Source of the DNA: an uncultured bacterium
GTDB taxonomy: Bacteria; UBA4055
NCBI GenBank assembly: GCA_937873545.1
Contig: CALMWI010000084.1
Span: forward strand, 1-18,709
Direction of reading: 5' to 3'
Length of the DNA stretch: 18,709 nucleotides
The notes beneath the pieces are model-generated. The model was not told the origin of the DNA, searched no databases, and worked only from the letters and a program-made list of their open reading frames with translations. Positions 13,901-18,709 of this stretch are shown here, in pieces (the first letter of the stretch is position 1; each line of letters opens with the position of its first letter). A program made the translations under genes and the position numbers.

Positions 13901-15643
13901 TAGAACGGGATGTCCGTCAACAAGATTCTCAAGAAGTTCCCATACCTTATCGGTACCTTTCTCGATCTCTTTCTTCGCATTCTTTATTGTTGTAACATTT
14001 GGATCGTATTCGATAAGTTTTCTGATAAGATAAGGCTTGTATAACTCAAGAGCCATTTCTTTTGGAAGACCGCACTGATGGAGCTTTAGCTGAGGTCCGA
14101 CTACGATCACGGATCTGCAGGAATAGTCAACCCTTTTACCGAGCAGGTTGCTTCTGAACCTTCCCTGTTTACCTTTCAGTGAATCAGAAAGGGATTTTAA
14201 AGCTCTTTTTCCGTCGCTTCTTACAACATTATTCTTTCTTCCATTGTCGAATAGAGAGTCAACTGCTTCCTGGATCATCCTCTTTTCGTTTCTGACAATA
14301 ACCTCGGGAGCTTTTATCTCAAGCATTTTCTTCAGACGGTTGTTTCTGATTATTACCCTTCTGTATAGATCATTCAAGTCTGAAGTTGCGAATCTCCCTC
14401 CTTCAAGAGGAACAAGAGGCCGGAGTTCCGGAGGTATAACCGGAATGACATCAAGCACCATATATTCCGGCTTATTTGTCTCCATGTTGTTCTTGAATGA
14501 TTCGACAACATTGAGCTTTTTAAGGATATCCTGTTTGTTCTGCTCTGATTTCTCTTCCTCGATAAGCTTTCTCATATCATTTGAAAGCTGCCTTATGTCC
14601 GTGTCTTTCAGCAGCAGCCTGACAGCTTCAGCTCCTATCTCGGCTTTGAACTGTTCGTGGGCAGAATATTCGCTTTCGTAAAGTTCGACTTTATCAAGTA
14701 GCGAGTTGTAATCGCTCTCGGACATAAGTGATTTGTATTTGAGATCTTTAACCGTACTTACAAATTTAAGGTTTACTGCGTCTCTTATCAGCTTATCGAA
14801 AATAAGAACTTCCTTCTTTTCCTTTACTGGGATCGCTTTGATATCTTTATCAAAATCAACGAAGTTTGCAAGTATCTGCATGAAGTCGTAATCATCGTAG
14901 AGTATCGAATATATTCTTTCCCGGATGTCTTTCTCTCTGTATTTGTCAATTACGAACCTTTCAATCATCTCCTGTATCTCGACAACCCTTTCATTAAGTC
15001 TTTCGTAAACTTTTTTTACATTTTCGTTCTCTTCAAAATTCGAATAGAATTCTTTCAAGACCACATTTACAGCTTCTTTATTCGAATCCTCTTTTATGGA
15101 AAGGTAAAGAAGTTTCTCGAGCTCTGTTATGAATTTGTGATATTTCTCCAGATAGCTCTTCATGTATTTCTCGATCAGAACCTGATAATCCGCTACGATC
15201 TTACCGGGTTTGATAACCACATATTTTTCGTAATAGATAATCTGCTCAAGGGTCTTAACGGTATAATCAAGAAGATTTCCTATCTTTGAAGGAAGAGATC
15301 TGAAAAACCAGATATGTACTACAGGAACGGCCAGCTTTATATGACCTATTCTTTCTCTTCTTACGCTTCTTCTGTTTACTTCAACGCTGCATTTGTCGCA
15401 TACGATCCCTTTATATCTCGAACCTCTGTATTTCCCGCATGAACATTCCCAGTCCTTTTGAGGACCGAATATCCTTTCGCAGAAAAGTCCGTCCCTTTCG
15501 GGCTTATATGTACGATAATTGACTGTTTCGGCTTTTGTTACTTCACCTTTACTCGTTTTCAATACTTCGTCGCTTGACAAAAGCTTTATCGAGAACTTTG
15601 AAAAGGCTTTATGAAGAACATCTCTTTGACGCAATCTTGGCAT
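10952..15643 (-). CDS. rpoC: DNA-directed RNA polymerase subunit beta'
   Basis: This is the largest subunit of the transcribing core enzyme, 1563 residues, longer than the E. coli form (1407). The N-terminal zinc site uses C67, C69, C82 and C85. The catalytic magnesium motif NADFDGDQ is at 617-624, with D619, D621 and D623. The second zinc site uses C957, C1034, C1041 and C1044. The trigger loop starts around GEAVGIMAAQSIGEPGTQLT (1058-1077) and is followed by a long inserted module before the conserved C-terminal part (RVSELFEAR onward), as in many Gram-negative bacteria. Between about 147 and 303 there is a Lys/Glu-rich stretch absent from E. coli, which shifts the catalytic motif about 160 residues downstream. 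The ATG at 15643 has AGGAG 6 nt upstream. It follows rpoB by 60 nt. No clear terminator is seen before the tRNA promoter. Confidence 0.98.
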   Translation of the reverse strand: MPRLRQRDVLHKAFSKFSIKLLSSDEVLKTSKGEVTKAETVNYRTYKPERDGLFCERIFGPQKDWECSCGKYRGSRYKGIVCDKCSVEVNRRSVRRERIGHIKLAVPVVHIWFFRSLPSKIGNLLDYTVKTLEQIIYYEKYVVIKPGKIVADYQVLIEKYMKSYLEKYHKFITELEKLLYLSIKEDSNKEAVNVVLKEFYSNFEENENVKKVYERLNERVVEIQEMIERFVIDKYREKDIRERIYSILYDDYDFMQILANFVDFDKDIKAIPVKEKKEVLIFDKLIRDAVNLKFVSTVKDLKYKSLMSESDYNSLLDKVELYESEYSAHEQFKAEIGAEAVRLLLKDTDIRQLSNDMRKLIEEEKSEQNKQDILKKLNVVESFKNNMETNKPEYMVLDVIPVIPPELRPLVPLEGGRFATSDLNDLYRRVIIRNNRLKKMLEIKAPEVIVRNEKRMIQEAVDSLFDNGRKNNVVRSDGKRALKSLSDSLKGKQGRFRSNLLGKRVDYSCRSVIVVGPQLKLHQCGLPKEMALELYKPYLIRKLIEYDPNVTTIKNAKKEIEKGTDKVWELLENLVDGHPVLLNRAPTLHRLGIQAFQPVLIEGKAIQLHPLVCKAFNADFDGDQMAVHLPLSPEAKLEARLLMMASHNLLHPATGRPIAYPTQDMVLGIYYMTKRKAEREKNPKIFSSNDEIKLALDFEALDYHTDIKYLYKGEFVDTTPGRVLFNEVLPKELSDHKFYNDLMISSNVEKIIEEAIEKVGFSQTALFLDRLKDFGYYYATRSGISIGLDDFVISPLKDKVLRASEKKVELIKESYEEGQITDTERYNKVVDEWTKATNKIENDMYENLRLDKGGFNPVFMMMDSKARGSRTQIKQICGIRGLMQKPQKNIEVSSDSVIENPIKSNFIDGLTILDYFISTHGGRKGLADTALKTADAGYLTRKLVDVAHDVVVTEEDCNTIMGIDIADLKEGDKVLENFEDRIYGRVLAEDVVDYSENPNGDIICEAGTLVDKVIAKKIVNHNVEKVKIRSVLTCESKKGICAKCYGQNLTTRNLVSVGEAVGIMAAQSIGEPGTQLTLRTFHVGGSADIATIKSEEFAKYDGIVELEDVETVNYDKSNIVIRRNGLLRLIDDFGKEVMTEKLPYSATLLVEEKQKVKKGEILYKWDPYSYVILSQKSGKIKFKDIVDGSTFKTSFDEKVGLKYKVMIEPKERSLKPTIFIVDKNGNEIAKYLPPSGGALQVDDGDKVKAGQVLIKMQRSQGKTKDITGGLPRVSELFEARDPKDPAILAEIDGVVKYGDFKGTSQILMVEDLNGNEVRTYNVPRGKHILVHEGDIIYAGEKLTEGSIKPDDILQILGTTRVQHFLVNQIQEVYRGSGVNPNDKHIEVIVRQMLQKVQIVNPGDTSFLEGDKVSKFVLSRNNSDIYDKVIVTDPGDSKFEIGEMLITYEVENRNKKLADEDKKPIEFRPARPATYKPLLLGITEAALQVDSFISAASFQETTKVLTDAAIKSSTDYLEGLKENVIMGNLLPCGTGLAKYNYIKVKNKFEQEVVEDVAEDDGYRN

Positions 15644-15649
15644 TATTAA

Positions 15650-15654
15650 CTCCT
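15650..15654 (-). promoter_or_regulatory. Ribosome binding site of rpoC
   Basis: AGGAG on the minus strand lies 6 nt before the rpoC ATG, in the 60-nt rpoB-rpoC gap. No terminator or promoter is evident in that gap, in keeping with co-transcription. Confidence 0.7.
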
Positions 15655-15703
15655 GTTTTTTGTACCGATTGAGTTTTTTAAGTTTTCCTTATATCCGCCG
15701 GTT

Positions 15704-18700
15704 CTATTCCAGCTTGACATCAAGGTTTAAACCGTAAAGCTCTTTGATCAGCACGTTGAAAGCTTCCGGTATTCCCGGTTTAGGAATTTCAAGTCCTTTT
15801 ACTATGGCTTCATAAACTTTGGTCCTTCCGTTCACATCGTCGGATTTGTAAGTTAACATTTCCTGCAGGATGTGTACCGCTCCGTATGCCTCAAGAGCCC
15901 ATACTTCCATCTCGCCGAAACGCTGACCTCCGAACTGAGCTTTACCTCCTAAAGGCTGCTGCGTTATTAGTGAGTAAGGCCCGATCGATCTTGCATGAAG
16001 TTTGTCTTCAACGAGGTGAGACAGTTTCAGCATATAGGTTACACCGACAGTGATCTCCTGGTGGAATTTCTCACCCGTCTGACCATCGTAAAGCACGGTT
16101 TTTCCCGAAGAGGGAAGTTTTGCTTCCTTAAGTTTTTTCTTTACATCCTCAAGTGTAGCTCCATCAAATACAGGTGTAGCGTATTTTTCTCCCAGAGTTC
16201 TTCCTGCCCAACCAAGGTTGGTTTCGAAGATCTGTCCGGGATTCATCCTTGAAGGAACACCCAGCGGGTTCAGAATTATATCTACGGGAGTACCGTCTTC
16301 CATATAGGGAAGATCCTCTATCGGCACTATCCTTGAAACAATACCTTTGTTCCCGTGTCTGCCGGCCATCTTGTCGCCTATCTGTATCTTTCTTTTCTTT
16401 GCGATATATACTTTGACAAGCTGGATTATCCCAGGCGGAAGTTCGTCACCGTAAAGCATCCTCTGCCTGTCTCTCTGGTAATCCACATTCAGCTGATCCA
16501 CGATCATCGAATAATTGGTGATTATTTCAGTAATTTTTTCGTTGATCTCATCATTGTCTGTCCATTCTGTAGAAATGTTCGAATCTTCAATATTAAGCTT
16601 TAAAAAAGTTTTTGGAGTTACTTTATCTCCTTTTCCAAGAACAACTACCCTTGTTCCTTTTTCTTTCTGGAGACAGACAACATCGCACAAAATGGTTTTG
16701 TCTTTCAAAAGAGTAAAAAGTTCGATTGATCTTTCTTCTTCAAGCAGAGCCAGATCGTCATCGTATTTCTTTTTAAGTTTTTTCATGTCGTCTTTCTCTT
16801 TACTCTTCCTTGCCGCATCCTTTTTCTTTCTTGAGAAGACTTTTGTTTCGATAACGATACCTTTATCTCCCGGGGGAACTTTTAAAGAAGCGTCTTTTAC
16901 TTCTCCGGCTTTTTCACCGAAAATAGCTTTTAGGAGCTTGTCTTCGGGTGTAAGGTTCACTTCTCCCTTCGGAGTTACTTTTCCTACCAGTATATCGCCG
17001 GGATAGACTTCAGCTCCTATCCTTATTATTCCGCCGTCATTCAGATTTTTAGTTGCTTCTTCGCTGACATTAGGGATCTCTCTTGTAAGTTCTTCCTCGC
17101 CCCTTTTTGTCTCTTTTACGCTTGTTTCGTACTCTTTAATGTGAAGAGAAGTGAAAACATCCTCTTTTACCATACGCTCACTTAGAATGATAGCGTCTTC
17201 AAAATTATAACCTCTCCATGACATATATGCTACAAGAACATTTTTTCCGAGAGCGAGCTCTCCGTTGTCCGTCGCAGCGCCGTCGGCAAGTATATCTCCC
17301 GGCTTTACTTTATCTCCGGCATTGACAATAGGCACGTGGTTAACGCAAGTATCCTGGTTTGTACGGAAAAATTTTACGAATTTATAATAAACTTCATCCG
17401 GATCTTTCGGATCTTTCTTTTTAGTTACCTTTACGAGACATCCTTTTGCGTCTATGCTGGCTACGACACCTTCCACAGTTGATTCGACCATAGCCTTGGA
17501 ATCAAGAGCGATCTTGCTCTCCATTCCTGTACCTACGATAGGCGCTTCTGTCTGAAGCAGCGGAACGGCCTGTCTCTGCATGTTCGATCCCATAAGGGCT
17601 CTGTTGGCATCATCATTCTCAAGGAACGGAATGAGATTAGCCGCTGCGGAAACTACCTGGGTCGGTGAGCAGTCCATATAATTTATCTTGTCGCTGGTTT
17701 CGACTGGAAAATCTCCTCTGTACCTTGTAAGGATCGTATCCGGCGTTACAAAGCTCCCTTTATCATCGATAGGGGCATTCGCCTGAGCTATGATATTTCT
17801 GTCTTCTTCATCCGCTGTGAGAAATTCGATCTCGTTGGTAACCTTTCCCTTCTTGACTTTTCTGTAGGGTGTTTCGATAAATCCCATATCATTTACTTTC
17901 GCATAAGTGGCGAGAGAAGATATCAGCCCGATGTTCGGTCCCTCTGGAGTTTCTATCGGACAAAGACGCCCGTAATGCGTATAGTGAACGTCCCTGACCT
18001 CAAAACCCGCCCTGTCCCTTGTCAGACCTCCTGCTCCGAGGGCAGACAATCTTCTTTTATGTGTTATCTCGGCCAGAGGGTTAACCTGATCCATGAACTG
18101 AGAAAGCTGATTGGTTCCGAAGAACGCGTTCAGAACGCTTGAAAGTGTTTTTATATTAATGAGGTCTGCAATAGCCAGTTCTTCTTCGGGTTTAGCCAGC
18201 GACATTCTTTCCTTGATTGTCCTGCTCATTCTTGATAGAGCTATACCGAACTGATTGGCAAGCTGTTCGCCAACAGTTTTGATCCTTCTGTTACCAAGAT
18301 GGTCAATATCGTCAACGATCTTTTTCCCGTTCTTTATCTCAAGGACTTCCTGCACTATAGAAATCACATCAAAATCGGTGATAAGCACTGTATTAAGATA
18401 TGTTTCCTTAATCATTCCCAGAATATCCTTCTTATCCGTATCCTTGGATTTCTCAAGCGACTTTATTACTTTTTCAAGGGGGAACATCTGGTAGTTGTCG
18501 CCTGAAACCTTTAGCCTGATCATTTTTTTCTTATTAATTTTTTTAAAATAAGTCAGTAGCGCATCTGTCCTGTGGTCCATCTTCTGATTTATCCTGTATC
18601 TTCCGACATCTCCTAAATCGTATCTCTTGTCATCGAAGAACATTCTTTCAAAATGTTTTCTTGCGGTTTCGATATCTTGTATCATTCTATTTAATTGTAC

Positions 18701-18709
18701 TTTTTTATT
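15704..18709 (-). CDS. rpoB: DNA-directed RNA polymerase subunit beta, 5' end outside window
   Basis: This is the second largest RNA polymerase subunit; about 1001 residues are visible. The frame is open to the window edge. The ATG at 18685 aligns to an internal position, so roughly the first 300 residues are missing. Counting from that ATG, the rifampicin-binding cluster starts at FFGTNQLSQFMDQ (188-200). D199, H209 and S214 correspond to E. coli D516, H526 and S531, all of sensitive type. Also seen are GPNIGLIS (249-256), YNFEDAI, the coiled lysine-rich insertion after VFSRKKK, GDKMAGRHGNKG, NPLGVPSRMN and the C-terminal QPLGGKAQFGGQRFGEMEVWALEAYGA region (in separate conserved blocks). Residues about 37-100 form an extra stretch compared with common beta sequences. 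DLGDVGRYRIN (23-33) resembles the FCB-group form. It ends in TAG, with a TAA four codons later. Confidence 0.98.
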   Translation of the reverse strand, partial: NKKVQLNRMIQDIETARKHFERMFFDDKRYDLGDVGRYRINQKMDHRTDALLTYFKKINKKKMIRLKVSGDNYQMFPLEKVIKSLEKSKDTDKKDILGMIKETYLNTVLITDFDVISIVQEVLEIKNGKKIVDDIDHLGNRRIKTVGEQLANQFGIALSRMSRTIKERMSLAKPEEELAIADLINIKTLSSVLNAFFGTNQLSQFMDQVNPLAEITHKRRLSALGAGGLTRDRAGFEVRDVHYTHYGRLCPIETPEGPNIGLISSLATYAKVNDMGFIETPYRKVKKGKVTNEIEFLTADEEDRNIIAQANAPIDDKGSFVTPDTILTRYRGDFPVETSDKINYMDCSPTQVVSAAANLIPFLENDDANRALMGSNMQRQAVPLLQTEAPIVGTGMESKIALDSKAMVESTVEGVVASIDAKGCLVKVTKKKDPKDPDEVYYKFVKFFRTNQDTCVNHVPIVNAGDKVKPGDILADGAATDNGELALGKNVLVAYMSWRGYNFEDAIILSERMVKEDVFTSLHIKEYETSVKETKRGEEELTREIPNVSEEATKNLNDGGIIRIGAEVYPGDILVGKVTPKGEVNLTPEDKLLKAIFGEKAGEVKDASLKVPPGDKGIVIETKVFSRKKKDAARKSKEKDDMKKLKKKYDDDLALLEEERSIELFTLLKDKTILCDVVCLQKEKGTRVVVLGKGDKVTPKTFLKLNIEDSNISTEWTDNDEINEKITEIITNYSMIVDQLNVDYQRDRQRMLYGDELPPGIIQLVKVYIAKKRKIQIGDKMAGRHGNKGIVSRIVPIEDLPYMEDGTPVDIILNPLGVPSRMNPGQIFETNLGWAGRTLGEKYATPVFDGATLEDVKKKLKEAKLPSSGKTVLYDGQTGEKFHQEITVGVTYMLKLSHLVEDKLHARSIGPYSLITQQPLGGKAQFGGQRFGEMEVWALEAYGAVHILQEMLTYKSDDVNGRTKVYEAIVKGLEIPKPGIPEAFNVLIKELYGLNLDVKLE

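Noticed and set aside
14148..14681. 177-codon plus-strand ORF opposite rpoC
   Set aside because: It lies wholly antisense to a strongly conserved part of rpoC, its translation is Ser/Phe-rich with no recognisable domain, and no ribosome site supports it.
16515..17006. 163-codon plus-strand ORF opposite rpoB
   Set aside because: It is antisense to conserved rpoB; its Ser/Phe-rich composition is typical of the reverse of lysine- and glutamate-rich codons.
18683..18685. ATG at 18685 as the true start of rpoB
   Set aside because: The frame remains open to the window edge and the sequence aligns to an internal part of beta; the N-terminal domains are missing, so the gene simply runs out of the window.
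1..18709. Mobile elements, CRISPR arrays, toxin-antitoxin or defence genes
   Set aside because: No transposase, integrase, direct-repeat array or defence-type protein was found; all sizeable ORFs are accounted for by housekeeping or metabolic families, one secreted protease and one unknown small protein.

Overview
The window looks like ordinary chromosome from a Gram-negative-type bacterium of moderate to low GC (about 40% by eye). RpoB carries a stretch resembling the 'DLGEVGRYRIN' form that I associate with the Bacteroidota/Fibrobacterota (FCB) superphylum. There is also a secreted papain-family peptidase with a fibronectin-III tail, a layout common in FCB and candidate-phylum bacteria. Both polymerase subunits carry insertions I do not recognise, so a poorly sampled candidate phylum is plausible. 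This placement is inference only.

Plus strand, left to right: the 3' part of moeA (molybdenum cofactor insertion) overlaps closely with a small MOSC-domain gene whose conserved C-terminal third lies behind an in-frame TAG. A 316-nt gap follows. It holds that MOSC extension, a small hairpin, an imperfect inverted repeat and a strong terminator. On the minus strand comes the secreted C1 peptidase. Divergent from it is the replication/repair cluster dnaX-ybaB-recR. Then follows an apparent operon of a class I/II aminotransferase, an 88-residue one-helix membrane protein and a YkgJ-type cysteine-cluster protein.

Minus strand, right to left: rpoB (5' end outside the window), rpoC, a tRNA-Phe(GAA) with its own near-consensus promoter and terminator, and an 894-residue protein fusing an NDP-forming acyl-CoA synthetase to a GNAT acetyltransferase. 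This last gene converges on the YkgJ-type gene with the two stop codons sharing the hexamer TTATAA.

Functionally, the window combines core information processing (RNA polymerase, clamp loader, RecR, a tRNA) with molybdenum cofactor handling, amino-acid metabolism, acyl-CoA or lysine-acylation chemistry and one secreted protease. I see no mobile element, CRISPR array, defence system or rRNA. The points most worth a second look are the TAG-split MOSC gene, an A10 run in dnaX with immediate stops in both shifted frames (possible gamma/tau production), large insertions in beta and beta', and the apparently intact catalytic histidines in the acyl-CoA synthetase-GNAT fusion.
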